Positions 15,429 through 23,968 of a stretch of 29,245 nucleotides of DNA are shown here, in pieces. The translations under genes and the position numbers were made by a program. Under the pieces are notes generated by a model. That model made no database searches. It was not told the DNA's origin and saw only the letters and a list, made by a program, of their open reading frames with translations. Source of the stretch: Caldivirga sp. (GTDB lineage: Archaea; Thermoproteota; Thermoprotei; Thermoproteales; Thermocladiaceae); assembly GCA_028275645.1 (NCBI GenBank), contig JAPWUH010000002.1, positions 1 through 29,245 of the forward strand, given 5' to 3'. Each line of letters opens with the position of its first letter. Within the stretch, counting starts at the first letter, position 1.

Positions 15429-15791
15429 TTAATACCCACTCAGCCTTTCCAACATGGCAATTATACTTGAGTAGAACACCTCCCAGTGGTTAAGGGGTAT
15501 GGCACTTATGCTACTTAGGTCTAGGCCTGGTTCCGTTACGTAAACCTTAACATTATGCTGCTTAAGTATGCGGTAGGATGGGTAGCATATAGACCCATGC
15601 GGCGCAATGACGACGTCAGCCCCCAACTCCACGCACCTCTTAGCCACCGTGGGTCTCCTGTTAGTGCTTTGGAGGGCTGGGTTATCCTCAACGTGGATAA
15701 CACCCCTGCTGGTATCCACCAGCACTAACTTGGTTGCCCTTGAGAAAACCTCAACCCTGTAATCATCATTAACCGTGGTGCATATTATCAT
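15429..15791 (-). CDS. NifX/NifB-C-terminal-like protein (dinitrogenase iron-molybdenum cofactor domain)
   Basis: The 120-residue protein matches the Nitro_FeMo-Co (NifX/NafY/NifB C-terminal) fold: an N-terminal strand-turn with VFSRATKLVLVDT (about 15-27), an HVEDNPAL segment (33-40), then ELGADVVIAPHGSICYPSYRILKQHNVKVYV (about 55-85). Family members bind metal-sulfur clusters or Mo/W-containing intermediates; many occur in archaea without nitrogenase. No nif genes are in the window. The minus-strand ATG lies 26 nt from the centre of a TTTATAAA palindrome, so the mRNA is probably leaderless. Its stop is followed at once by the MobA-like gene, and the ModE-like regulator is divergently transcribed, which supports a Mo/W link (inference). 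Confidence 0.75.
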   Translation of the reverse strand: MIICTTVNDDYRVEVFSRATKLVLVDTSRGVIHVEDNPALQSTNRRPTVAKRCVELGADVVIAPHGSICYPSYRILKQHNVKVYVTEPGLDLSSISAIPLNHWEVFYSSIIAMLERLSGY

Positions 15792-15812
15792 AAATAGCCG
15801 AATGAGCTTGAC

Positions 15813-15820
15813 TTTATAAA
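15813..15820. promoter_or_regulatory. Palindromic TATA box shared by the divergent NifX-like and ModE-like genes
   Basis: TTTATAAA is its own reverse complement. On the minus strand its centre is about 26 nt from the NifX-like ATG (15791). On the plus strand it is about 38 nt from the regulator ATG (15855), leaving a leader of roughly 12 nt. No other TATA-like box lies in the 63-bp spacer, so one box probably serves both directions. Confidence 0.6.
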
Positions 15821-15854
15821 CCCTATCACCATCGGTAACCTGGGCCGTTAAGTA

Positions 15855-16781
15855 ATGCCAAATGCAACGGTTAGGTTTAGGGGTGTGGATATTAGGGTTG
15901 AGGTTATTGAACTACTTAGCCTAGTTAAGAAGTATGGTTCACTCAGTAAGGCTGCCAAGCTATTGAACATGCCCTACTCAACAGCCTTCAGGCTGATTAG
16001 GGAAGCCGAGACCGCCTTGTCGGAGGCATTAATCGAGGGTGTTAGGGGTGGTTCACGTGGTGGCTACAGTAGGTTAACGAGACTTGGTGAGGAGCTTCTC
16101 CTAACCTTCAAGGACGATGAGTTTAAGGGTAGGCTCATAGCAGCCAGCAGTCATGATGAACTGCTCTCCAACTTAATAGGCGACTACGCATCCATTACCT
16201 GGGTTGGTTCAGTGAATGGCTTATCAATGCTGCTGGTTAATAAGGCCCAGATCGCCGGCATACACCTATCCTCAGTGTATGGAAGCAACCTAAACTTCCT
16301 AAAATCCCTAGGCGTCCTAGATGAGGTCACCCTGGTGAGGGGTTATGGTAGGGTGATTGGGATAGGGTATAGGCATAGCCTGGGCAGGTTAAACCTGAGG
16401 GACCTTGTTGACAAAATTAAGAGGGGTAGGCTTGTGATGGTTAAGAGGAACCCAGGTTCAGGAACCAGGATACTAAGCGAGGCATGGTTAAGAGAAATGG
16501 GTGTCAGTAATCCACCTGCAATCAGCAAAGTTGCCTGGACCCACGATGACGTAGCCAAGGCCATACTCAACGGCGAGGCTGACTACGGCTTCATAACGCA
16601 GTATCACGCAGATAAGTGGGGTCTAGAGTTCATTGAAGTGGCCAAGGAGGAATTCGATGTGGCGGTTAGGAGGGATTCAATGAATAAGGCTGAGGAGCTT
16701 ATATGCTCACTGAAGGGCCTAAGGGGCCTTAACATTAGGGGCTACATGATTGGTAAGGATATCGGCCAGGTGATTGAGTGA
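15855..16781 (+). CDS. ModE-type HTH regulator with C-terminal PBP-like ligand domain
   Basis: The 308-residue protein starts with a ModE/LysR-type winged helix (about residues 10-85): VIELLSLVKKYGSLSKAAKLLNMPYSTAFRLIREAE is the helix-turn-helix, followed by RGGSRGGYSRLTRLGEELL, the typical ModE wing. Residues 90-300 form a periplasmic-binding-protein-like domain of the type found in archaeal ModE fusions and some MoeA/MoaA-associated proteins; RLVMVKRNPGSGTRIL and ADYGFITQYHADKWGLEFI are characteristic. Such proteins are taken as sensors of molybdate, tungstate or the pterin cofactor. Divergent pairing with the NifX-like gene through one TATA box suggests it regulates both. No ABC-type molybdate/tungstate transporter is in the window. 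Confidence 0.85.
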   Translation: MPNATVRFRGVDIRVEVIELLSLVKKYGSLSKAAKLLNMPYSTAFRLIREAETALSEALIEGVRGGSRGGYSRLTRLGEELLLTFKDDEFKGRLIAASSHDELLSNLIGDYASITWVGSVNGLSMLLVNKAQIAGIHLSSVYGSNLNFLKSLGVLDEVTLVRGYGRVIGIGYRHSLGRLNLRDLVDKIKRGRLVMVKRNPGSGTRILSEAWLREMGVSNPPAISKVAWTHDDVAKAILNGEADYGFITQYHADKWGLEFIEVAKEEFDVAVRRDSMNKAEELICSLKGLRGLNIRGYMIGKDIGQVIE

Positions 16782-16836
16782 ACCAAGTGAATCACTAGTA
16801 AATCAATAGGATTACCGATCTCAGTAAACAGTTAAG

Positions 16837-16844
16837 TTTATAAA
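16837..16844 (+). promoter_or_regulatory. TATA box of the CBS-domain gene
   Basis: TTTATAAA is centred 26 nt before ATG 16867, a clear leaderless arrangement. Confidence 0.65.
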
Positions 16845-16866
16845 ACACTAAATAATTTAGGTTAAT

Positions 16867-17298
16867 ATGAAAGCCTCTGAGTTAATAGCCAATAAAAAAC
16901 CGATAGTAGTTAAAGTTGGCTCCCCTGTTTCAGAGGCGATTAGGCTAATGGCTGAAAATAACGTAGGGCTAGTTGTGGTGGTTAACTCCCCCGAGGACAT
17001 GAAGGTTCTGGGAGTTATAAGCGAGAGGGATGTGATCAAGGCGTTGGCTAAGGGTGTAGATATTAGTAGGGCCGTGGTGGAGCAGGTAGGGACTATGGGC
17101 AACATAGCCACCGTTAAGTATTACGATGATGCGACTAAGATAGCTCAGTTGATGAATGAGAGGCGCATTAGACATGTGGTGGTTGTTGATGATGAAGGCA
17201 GGGTTATGGGGGTTGTGTCTATAAGGGACTTACTGAGGGAGAGCAACGCCATTAGTGAAATCGCAAAAATGCGCCCACGCCCACCTGTAAGGGAATAG
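16867..17298 (+). CDS. CBS-pair domain protein
   Basis: The 143-residue protein consists of two CBS motifs. The first spans about residues 10-62, with VSEAIRLMAENNVGLVVVV and VLGVISERDVIKALA; the second about 72-130, with DDATKIAQLMNERRIRHVVVVDDEGRVMGVVSIRDLL. Stand-alone CBS pairs bind adenosine nucleotides or related ligands and act as energy or ligand sensors. No fused effector domain is present. It begins 85 nt after the ModE-like gene but has its own well-placed TATA box, so it is likely independent of it. The partner is unknown. Confidence 0.92.
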   Translation: MKASELIANKKPIVVKVGSPVSEAIRLMAENNVGLVVVVNSPEDMKVLGVISERDVIKALAKGVDISRAVVEQVGTMGNIATVKYYDDATKIAQLMNERRIRHVVVVDDEGRVMGVVSIRDLLRESNAISEIAKMRPRPPVRE

Positions 17299-17362
17299 GG
17301 AGTTAACCTGGGTTAATTACGCTAAAACCTCTTAACGGTAACCACCGTTAGGCTACGCAGTG

Positions 17363-18049
17363 ATGCTAACACTAAGGCTCATACTAGTTAACGCGGCATT
17401 AGAGCCAATACCCCCGGAGCTGAGGGGGAATGAGAGTGTTGTTAAGGTTGCTAGGAGACTTGGTAGGGACCCCAACTACATGCCCCTCGATAAGGCACTT
17501 CACTTCAAGGCCATGGGTGGACTTAAAGATAAGGAGAGTAGGGGTAGGCCAGACATAGTCCACAAGTTTCTCCTGGATTCATTAAATAGCATACTGGCTA
17601 TCAAGGGTATGTTGAGTGTTTACGTACATACCGTGGATGGGAGGGTTATTGAGTTTGCACAGGGAGAAAGGCCGCCGCAGAATTACCTTAACTTCATCGG
17701 TTTAATGGAGCAGCTCTTTAAATATGGTTCAGTACCCCCAGGTGGCAAATGGCTAATTAGGCTCATCAATACGCCACTGGGTGACTTAGTTAGGTCGATG
17801 GGTGAGTCGCTGGTCATACTACTCGAGAGGGATGGTGAACCAATTAAGGTCTCTGAGCTGGCTAGGCTGATAATTGGGCATGGTGGGGCGGTGGTGATGG
17901 TGGGTGGGATGCCGAGGGGTAATGTGGGTGGTGAGGTCAAGTCACTTGCAAGCAGGGTCTTCAGCCTAGCTGGCGGATTACCATTGACGACAAGCCACGT
18001 CGTCAACTCCGTACTCATCTCCATAGAATCTGAACTAGGGTTAATCTAG
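17363..18049 (+). CDS. Nep1 (EMG1) SPOUT methyltransferase for 16S rRNA pseudouridine
   Basis: Nep1 methylates a pseudouridine of the small-subunit rRNA at N1 (yeast Psi1191 and its archaeal equivalent) and helps assemble the small subunit. Diagnostic segments are MPLDKALHFKAM (about residues 40-51), RGRPDIVHKFLLDSL (60-74), LSVYVHTVDGRVIEF (83-97) and the C-terminal trefoil-knot part with IGHGGAVVMVGGMPRGNVGG (about 172-191) and LTTSHVVNSVLISIE. The length of 228 residues fits archaeal Nep1. ATG 17363 is used; a GTG immediately before it (17360) would add one residue. It converges on the ABC exporter with 19 bp between stops. Confidence 0.92.
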   Translation: MLTLRLILVNAALEPIPPELRGNESVVKVARRLGRDPNYMPLDKALHFKAMGGLKDKESRGRPDIVHKFLLDSLNSILAIKGMLSVYVHTVDGRVIEFAQGERPPQNYLNFIGLMEQLFKYGSVPPGGKWLIRLINTPLGDLVRSMGESLVILLERDGEPIKVSELARLIIGHGGAVVMVGGMPRGNVGGEVKSLASRVFSLAGGLPLTTSHVVNSVLISIESELGLI

Positions 18050-18068
18050 GGTGGGAATGGCCAAGGGC

Positions 18069-20738
18069 CTAGATGGTTTCAGCCACCAGCTTAAGGCTAT
18101 CCTTATCCAGCTTCTTAAGGTCAATCTCATACACGTTATCATGTACATCAATTAACGTTAACCTGCTGTCCATGAGTATCACGTTTCTCCTACCCCTTGT
18201 CCTAACCGTAACCTCACCATAGTTGGTTACCAGGTGCCACTCCAGTTCATCACCCTTGACGTCAATCCTCTTGATGCTTAATGTCATTGGTTTAAAGTTA
18301 TTTAGCATTATCGCCTCCTCAAGCAGCTTAACGGATTCTGGATCAAGCTTCCTGTAGTCGCTTATCATGAACCTCTCATTACCATTCCTATCGTAGAGTA
18401 TGACGTACTCGGGCCGGGATATTGGGAACGGTAACTTGGGTTTAAGGTCACTGTACACTTCCCCATTAACCACTAGCGTCACTAGGCTCCTCCTACTGCC
18501 TGGCTTAACCTTAACACTAGCCTTATTGAGGTCAAGCATTACGTCTTTGACGTAGTCAGCCAGCGTTAACGCACCTTTATCATCCTCACTTTTAAGTAAC
18601 CTTAACTCACCTGTGAATAACTCCAGTTGGTCCTTAAACATCTGGTAGAATGCACCCCTCCTAGCTATTAACTCAGTTGGCTTCCCATCCTCTATTATTT
18701 CACCATTAGCCATGACTATGACCCTATCGGCACTCATGACCTCAACGAAGCTGTGGGTTATGAATATAGTAGTCCTACCCTTAGCTAGGTTCATTATTGC
18801 TCTGTAGACCTCAGCCTCATTAATCACGTCCAGGTTTGAAGTGGCCTCGTCAAGTATGACTATGTCCGGCTGCTTGATAATGGCCCTAGCTATGGATATC
18901 CTTTGTCTCTGTCCACCTGAAAGGGATGAACCCCTCTCACCTAGGTTAGTGTCGTAGGCTAGTGGCAGTTGCATTATTTCGTCGTGGATCCTAGCTGCCT
19001 TACAGGCGGCGATTATCTCCCAGGGTTCAACATTCCTACTGCTACCGTAGGCCACGTTGTAGGCCACGGTGTTGTCGAATAGGGCCACCTCCTGAGGGAC
19101 GTATGCTATCCTCTCCCTAAGGTACTGGAGGTCAATATCCTTAATGTTTACGCCATTAATTTTAATTTCCCCGGAGTCCACGTCGTACATCCTAAGCAGT
19201 AGCTTAGATAACGTGGACTTACCTGAACCGCTCTTACCCACGACAGCAACCTTCTCACCAACTCTTATCCTAAGGTTTATGTTCTTCAACACGGGTGTGT
19301 ACTTGTCGTAACTGAACCAGACATTGCTAAACAGTATATCACCCCTCAGGTCAGGTTTCTTGGGGTGTTCAGGTTCCTTTACATCGGGCTCAGCCTCCAT
19401 TATCTCCCTAAGCCTATCTCCCGAAGTTATGGCCTGCTGTATGAAGGGTATTATGTTGCTTAGGTTATTTATGGGTCCGTAGAACTGGGCCATGTAGGAC
19501 ACGAAGGCCGTTAATGTACCTAGCTGTATTGTACCTGCAATAACCTGCTCACCCCCAAACCACCACATCATGACAGTTGACAGAGATGTTAATAGGCCTA
19601 GGAATGGCCAATAACTGATGTTCATCTTAGTAACCTTGACTTGGGATTCGTAAAGCCTATTAAGCAGTTCATCAAGCCTATTTGATTCGTAATCCTCCTT
19701 GGCGAAGGACTTAATAACCATGTAGTTGGGTATTGCATCTGATAGCGCACTGGTTACGTCGGCGCTCCTCCTCCAATTCCTGTGGTATATCCTATGCGAC
19801 TTCTTACGGTACCTGTAGACCATGTAAGCTATCACTGGTGTGGGTAGTAGCACGAATAAGGCCAGTCTAACATCCATGGTGAACAGTATTACGCCTATAC
19901 CGATCAGGGTTAGTACGTTAACCACCAGTGTAGGTAAACCCCAGACCATTAGCCATTGCGTGTTACCCGCATCCGTTGTTAGCCTTGAGAGTATCCTACC
20001 CGTGGATATCCTATCTATGAACGAGGCCGAGAGTCTCATGGCATGCTTAAAAACCTTAGACCTTATGTCATTCACGACCCTCTGGCCAACTGTGTTAAGT
20101 ATGTAGTTCTGCGCAATTGATAAAGCTGTGACGGCCACGTATGATCCTATCAATGTTAAGGTTAAGTTGACGAATAACTTCATTGAGTGTGTTTGTGTTA
20201 AAAACACGTTATCGATAAGTATCTTAAGTAGGTAGGGTGGGACTAGGTTAAGCATGGCGATGCTTATGGATAGTATAACACCTATGAGCATCTTATGCCA
20301 ATACGGCCTCATGAAGTTAAGTAACCAAAGCAGAGTACTCCTAACGTTAGGCTTCCTCCTCTCCTCTCTCATCAGTGATAAACCTTCATAATGGCCATTG
20401 CCGCTTAGGCGGCCATTGATTAGAATTGCCAATTTCCTAAAGTCATCAATAGGCCTCTTGGTGAAGTAAACCGCCTCAACCTCCTCACCACTCTTCTTAA
20501 CTAAAATTAGTTTACCTATGCCTATACCATCCTCAACGTAGGCGCCCTTCAACTCACCTAAGTTGAAGCTCTCTTCTCTCCCGTCATGCCTAATTATTAT
20601 TTTACCGTCATTAGTTAAACATACCTCCGTGCTTTTGAACTTAAGCTCTTTATCTAAGTCGGAGATCGCCTTAAAGGCGCAATCCATAAATGGTTCTTGA
20701 ACGGTCAAGGGACCAGGTATTAATAAACCCTTCCCCAT
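18069..20738 (-). CDS. ABC exporter (fused membrane and ATPase domains) with C-terminal DUF1854
   Basis: The 889-residue protein is a half-transporter with extra ends. Residues 1-125 form a soluble N-terminal domain of strands, rich in charged residues, which I do not recognise. Residues 135-445 are the type I exporter membrane domain (six helices; ATGRILSRLTTD-like coupling segment at 246-256). Residues 465-700 are the ATPase: Walker A GKSGSGKST (501-509), LSGGQ (606-610), Walker B IVILDEA (Asp630, Glu631), H-loop His662. Residues 730-889 match DUF1854: two segments ending KLDPESVKLLEEA and KLDKDSLKLVAE plus a WHLVTNYGEVTV strand. In bacteria DUF1854 is usually a separate protein beside such an ABC gene. 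The cargo is unknown; it should act as a dimer at the membrane. Confidence 0.9.
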   Translation of the reverse strand: MGKGLLIPGPLTVQEPFMDCAFKAISDLDKELKFKSTEVCLTNDGKIIIRHDGREESFNLGELKGAYVEDGIGIGKLILVKKSGEEVEAVYFTKRPIDDFRKLAILINGRLSGNGHYEGLSLMREERRKPNVRSTLLWLLNFMRPYWHKMLIGVILSISIAMLNLVPPYLLKILIDNVFLTQTHSMKLFVNLTLTLIGSYVAVTALSIAQNYILNTVGQRVVNDIRSKVFKHAMRLSASFIDRISTGRILSRLTTDAGNTQWLMVWGLPTLVVNVLTLIGIGVILFTMDVRLALFVLLPTPVIAYMVYRYRKKSHRIYHRNWRRSADVTSALSDAIPNYMVIKSFAKEDYESNRLDELLNRLYESQVKVTKMNISYWPFLGLLTSLSTVMMWWFGGEQVIAGTIQLGTLTAFVSYMAQFYGPINNLSNIIPFIQQAITSGDRLREIMEAEPDVKEPEHPKKPDLRGDILFSNVWFSYDKYTPVLKNINLRIRVGEKVAVVGKSGSGKSTLSKLLLRMYDVDSGEIKINGVNIKDIDLQYLRERIAYVPQEVALFDNTVAYNVAYGSSRNVEPWEIIAACKAARIHDEIMQLPLAYDTNLGERGSSLSGGQRQRISIARAIIKQPDIVILDEATSNLDVINEAEVYRAIMNLAKGRTTIFITHSFVEVMSADRVIVMANGEIIEDGKPTELIARRGAFYQMFKDQLELFTGELRLLKSEDDKGALTLADYVKDVMLDLNKASVKVKPGSRRSLVTLVVNGEVYSDLKPKLPFPISRPEYVILYDRNGNERFMISDYRKLDPESVKLLEEAIMLNNFKPMTLSIKRIDVKGDELEWHLVTNYGEVTVRTRGRRNVILMDSRLTLIDVHDNVYEIDLKKLDKDSLKLVAETI

Positions 20739-20838
20739 AGGTTCATGGTAAAGCCGTTATTGGTACTTAAACTGAAGGGCAATGAGTTATGATACTATTT
20801 GCCCTAAATATCTGTAAGGCAATTAGTCTTTGGAATTA

Positions 20839-21894
20839 TTAGCCATTCACCCCAGCGCCAATTAAAGATTCGGCTTCATCGAGTATTAGATTAGTGGGAT
20901 CCTCAAGCCCCTTAATAATACCCCCCTTCCCCATGCTTAATGCCCTGCGCATGCCCTGCAGCAGCCTACTTGGCTTAACCCTAACCAATGGTGCACCAGC
21001 CCTTATAATAAACCTGTCTGTGTAGTAGGTTGTTGGGAAGTATGATACCGATGGGACGCCGAGTAGAGCCGCCTCCACTGCGAATGTTGAACCCCCCGTC
21101 ACCACTATTCTTGAGTAGTAGGCTAGTTGCAGACCATCAACTGGTTTACTTGGTATTATCACCAGGCCTTTACTTAACTCATCCTGGAATTTATTTTCAA
21201 CAAGCCTCCTTTGATCAGGGTACCGTGGGAACACAATCACCTTTAATCCCCCCTTGAGGAGCATGTTGATGGCCTTAATGGCAACGTTAGCCTGTTCACC
21301 ATAGATGTAGTACGCCGCCTTACTTTCCTCAAACCTAAATACGGCGTAATCCTCACCATCCCTCAACCCAAGCTGCCTAACCTCACCCCAATTAGGCTTA
21401 AACCTGTAGACCCACATAACTTCAAAGACCCCATTAAAGAACTTAACCTTACCCTCCTCACCATGGGGTATGTAGGCCATTATCCTCCTCCTCGGTATGG
21501 CAATGGGGGCAATGACCCTACTGGCGAGCGGTAGCGTTAACTTGTTGACATGGTAGGCGTGTGCCGTGTCCGTTAACGCTATTGACGGCTTACCCAACCC
21601 GAAGGCAACCCTGAAGGCCTCTGGTGAGGTTAACGATACATGCACATCGAAGTCCTTGACTAAGTCCAGCAGCCTTAGGCTCCTACTGAGCCCATTAATC
21701 AACTTACTCCTAGCATCACCACCATGCTCCCCCTCGCAATACCCACTTAACCCATACATGCTTAGCACGTTAACCACATAGTCGTAATTCCTGCACGTTA
21801 TGAGGAACCTATGCCCCCTGGCCGCGCCCTCCAATGCCAGTATTGAGGCTATCCTAGCCTGCTTAGCCGTTAATGCATCGAACCAGATGAGCAT
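20839..21894 (-). CDS. DUF354 glycosyltransferase-like protein
   Basis: The 351-residue protein begins MLIWFDALTAKQARIASILA with ARGHRFLITCRNYDYV (about residues 25-40), matching the archaeal DUF354 family, which has the GT-B fold seen in MurG and UDP-GlcNAc epimerase. Later marks are GKPSIALTDTAHA (about 101-113), VIVFPRYPDQRRL, and VVTGGSTFAVEAALLGVPSVSYFPT (about 267-291), the nucleotide-sugar-side loop of GT-B proteins. It probably acts on nucleotide sugars or polyprenyl glycans, but no activity is established from sequence. A minus-strand CTTAATAGC box (21914-21922) about 24 nt upstream supports the ATG. The HAD gene upstream ends 41 bp before this start. Confidence 0.85.
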   Translation of the reverse strand: MLIWFDALTAKQARIASILALEGAARGHRFLITCRNYDYVVNVLSMYGLSGYCEGEHGGDARSKLINGLSRSLRLLDLVKDFDVHVSLTSPEAFRVAFGLGKPSIALTDTAHAYHVNKLTLPLASRVIAPIAIPRRRIMAYIPHGEEGKVKFFNGVFEVMWVYRFKPNWGEVRQLGLRDGEDYAVFRFEESKAAYYIYGEQANVAIKAINMLLKGGLKVIVFPRYPDQRRLVENKFQDELSKGLVIIPSKPVDGLQLAYYSRIVVTGGSTFAVEAALLGVPSVSYFPTTYYTDRFIIRAGAPLVRVKPSRLLQGMRRALSMGKGGIIKGLEDPTNLILDEAESLIGAGVNG

Positions 21895-21934
21895 TGAGGG
21901 TTGACCCCGTCTAGCTATTAAGCTTTGGCCACTT

Positions 21935-22714
21935 TTAACCGCACTTATTGAGCATGTCGATTAGGGTTAAGACATCCTTAGTCCTCCTGATGATATAGGC
22001 CTTGCACTTAATGGCCTCGTATGGGCTTGAATTAACGGGTATGTAGGAGCCGTTTGGGTCGTAGAGGACGCCCACTATGCCATACATCAACGCGCCCACG
22101 AAATCCTCCTGAATGTTATCACCAACATGCGCTGCGACATCAGGTACCCTATCCCCGACCAGTGAGTTGATCAAGGTCTCGAATATTATCGGGTGTGGCT
22201 TTGGGTAACCAACCTCATCTGAGAATACCCCGTAGTCTATGAACCTCCATAGCCCAAACCTGGTTAATAAGGCCCTTGAAACCCTACCTGGCCAGAAGAT
22301 TACGTTAGACACTATGCCCACTAACCAGTCCTCCTCCTTAAGGATGCTGAACACCTCCTCAACACCTTCAATAACCTTAATGTTTTGGGAGTTTATCACG
22401 GTGTCCGCTATCACGTTCTGCAGGTCATTGACTAACCTACTGGAGAGGGATATGCCATACCTTTGGTTAATCCTCTTAGCCAGCCTCCTAACATTCTCCA
22501 TTGGTGGGGTGTAGAGCAGGTTCATGATTCTGCTGGCCCTAACCTCCCTCTCCATTATCCTGTAGTACTCAGTGACCACGTTTGGGTCCACTGCGTAGCC
22601 TATTTCGCCGTAGTACTTGCCTATGGCTTCGCCAATCTCCCTAATCAACGCATCCCCATACTCAAGCACCGTTTGGTATACATCGAACGTTATCACCTTG
22701 GTTCTTTCAGCCAC
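21935..22714 (-). CDS. HAD-superfamily hydrolase
   Basis: The protein carries the HAD motifs: nucleophile Asp in ITFDVYQTV near the N terminus (the DxYxT variant of 2-haloacid dehalogenase-like members), motif II Ser in VGIVSNVIFW, motif III Lys in GYPKPHPIIFETL and motif IV in AAHVGDNIQEDFVGALMYG. A helical cap lies between motifs I and II. It is a cytosolic phosphatase or dehalogenase of unknown substrate. Two in-frame GTG starts are possible: 22723 (262 residues) and 22714 (259 residues). I favour 22714 because a TATA-like box (22735-22744) lies 26 nt upstream of it, which would put transcription start exactly on that codon. The box overlaps the stop codon of the preceding tiaS gene. Confidence 0.85.
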   Translation of the reverse strand: MAERTKVITFDVYQTVLEYGDALIREIGEAIGKYYGEIGYAVDPNVVTEYYRIMEREVRASRIMNLLYTPPMENVRRLAKRINQRYGISLSSRLVNDLQNVIADTVINSQNIKVIEGVEEVFSILKEEDWLVGIVSNVIFWPGRVSRALLTRFGLWRFIDYGVFSDEVGYPKPHPIIFETLINSLVGDRVPDVAAHVGDNIQEDFVGALMYGIVGVLYDPNGSYIPVNSSPYEAIKCKAYIIRRTKDVLTLIDMLNKCG

Positions 22715-22734
22715 AGCCAGCACTCAATGAGCAA

Positions 22735-22744
22735 GTTTTTAAAC
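22735..22744 (-). promoter_or_regulatory. TATA-like box for the HAD gene, inside the tiaS 3' end
   Basis: On the minus strand GTTTAAAAAC is centred 26 nt before GTG 22714 and covers the tiaS stop at 22739-22741. The distance to the alternative GTG 22723 (17 nt) is too short, so this box selects the shorter HAD start. Confidence 0.5.
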
Positions 22745-23968
22745 TATCCATAATGATGGCCTATTGAACACGTTAGCCAACCCCTCAAAACCAACCCTAG
22801 TCAAGGGCTTATGCAGGTGCCTAACCTCAGAACCCCTGGGCTCCTCAAGAATAACCTCGCTCACGTAGCTTAACCGCCTAGGCACCCCGGTCACTAACCC
22901 ACACCTAGTACACCTAAGAAGCCCAACCCTACCCATTGATTCCAAATTGCCCCCACACCTGGGACATTTAGGGTTATTGACACTAACTCTACTTAGTAAG
23001 GCTACCCCACCCTCCATGTAGAGGTCAAGGTCCCTGGGACCAGGTCTTAAGCCACCGTAAGCCAGCAGGTACGTGACCTTATCAAGCTTCTTAAAGCCAT
23101 AGTGCCTATACGAGAACACAACCCCCGATGGAGTCTTAATTTCAATGTTACCACCACTGATGGCTGTTACACCATCTACATTACCCTTAATGTGGCCTGG
23201 TGTATATGGCTTATTGGCTATGTGCTTCATGTGGTGCTCCGTGGCTTGGTTAGTCAGGTAGATTAACCACCTTGGCTCGAGGTCAATCTCACTGGTTAAT
23301 ACGGTGGCGAAGTGGAGTAGGTGGTAGGGTGAGTCACCCCTAACCCCAAACACAACTGGGTCATTACCGTGGGGCTGTATTAAGGTGTAGCCATCCCCGA
23401 TGTTTTCGAATGTTAATGGGGCTGTTGATGAGTCGAGGATCTCAACTGTGCCGATGGGTATGTTGGGCTTGGGTGTTGATTCTCCATACGCCAACAGTTC
23501 GAAGGTTGAGTCTGCCGATAGATCAGCCATTACCGAGGCTAGGGCGCCTATGACACCTCTACCGCCCTTATAAACCACGCCCAGCTTCTTCATCCACCTA
23601 AGGGCCACGTCAATTGGTATAACGTCACTAATAGCCTTCCAGTATATCCAGTGCTCAGAGTTGGTGGTGGAAATCACTATACCTGGGCTTGTCTTACCAA
23701 CCCTGTTGGAGTATGCATCCACAGCCCACTCGGCTAACTCAACCACATCCTTAATATCATCAACGTTGAGGCCCACTGAAACGGCTGCATTACCCCTAGT
23801 CTTAAATGGTATATTGGGGTTAAGCCTTATCAACCTAGGGTAGCCGACAACCCTCTCCTCACTCCTGGTCTTAATGAACTCCTTAAGCATGTTATACATG
23901 ACGTAGGTTGTGCACCCCTTATCGTACGTGTCCGTGTCGTCAATGCCAACCCAAACCAGCAGCTGCAA
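22739..23968 (-). CDS. tiaS: tRNA(Ile2) 2-agmatinylcytidine synthetase TiaS
   Basis: TiaS joins agmatine to C34 of tRNA-Ile(CAU) using ATP, so that the tRNA reads AUA, a codon common in this window. The N terminus VWVGIDDTDTYDKGCTTYVM (about residues 5-24) is the diagnostic TiaS kinase motif; further marks are FKTRGNAAVSVG (about 55-66), YKGGRGVIGALASVMA and the C-terminal zinc ribbon with Cys335/Cys338 and Cys353/Cys356 (CPRC...CTRC). At 409 residues it is typical. The start is TTG 23968: the preceding in-frame codon is a stop, and a GTTAAAAAC-type box (23995-24003) lies about 30 nt upstream, so a leaderless or near-leaderless non-ATG start is likely. The HAD gene follows closely. Confidence 0.93.
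   Translation of the reverse strand: MQLLVWVGIDDTDTYDKGCTTYVMYNMLKEFIKTRSEERVVGYPRLIRLNPNIPFKTRGNAAVSVGLNVDDIKDVVELAEWAVDAYSNRVGKTSPGIVISTTNSEHWIYWKAISDVIPIDVALRWMKKLGVVYKGGRGVIGALASVMADLSADSTFELLAYGESTPKPNIPIGTVEILDSSTAPLTFENIGDGYTLIQPHGNDPVVFGVRGDSPYHLLHFATVLTSEIDLEPRWLIYLTNQATEHHMKHIANKPYTPGHIKGNVDGVTAISGGNIEIKTPSGVVFSYRHYGFKKLDKVTYLLAYGGLRPGPRDLDLYMEGGVALLSRVSVNNPKCPRCGGNLESMGRVGLLRCTRCGLVTGVPRRLSYVSEVILEEPRGSEVRHLHKPLTRVGFEGLANVFNRPSLWIV

Noticed and set aside
15429..15791. Nitrogen fixation genes
   Set aside because: Only a NifX/NifB-C-terminal-like domain is present; no nifH, nifD, nifK or radical-SAM NifB part exists in the window.
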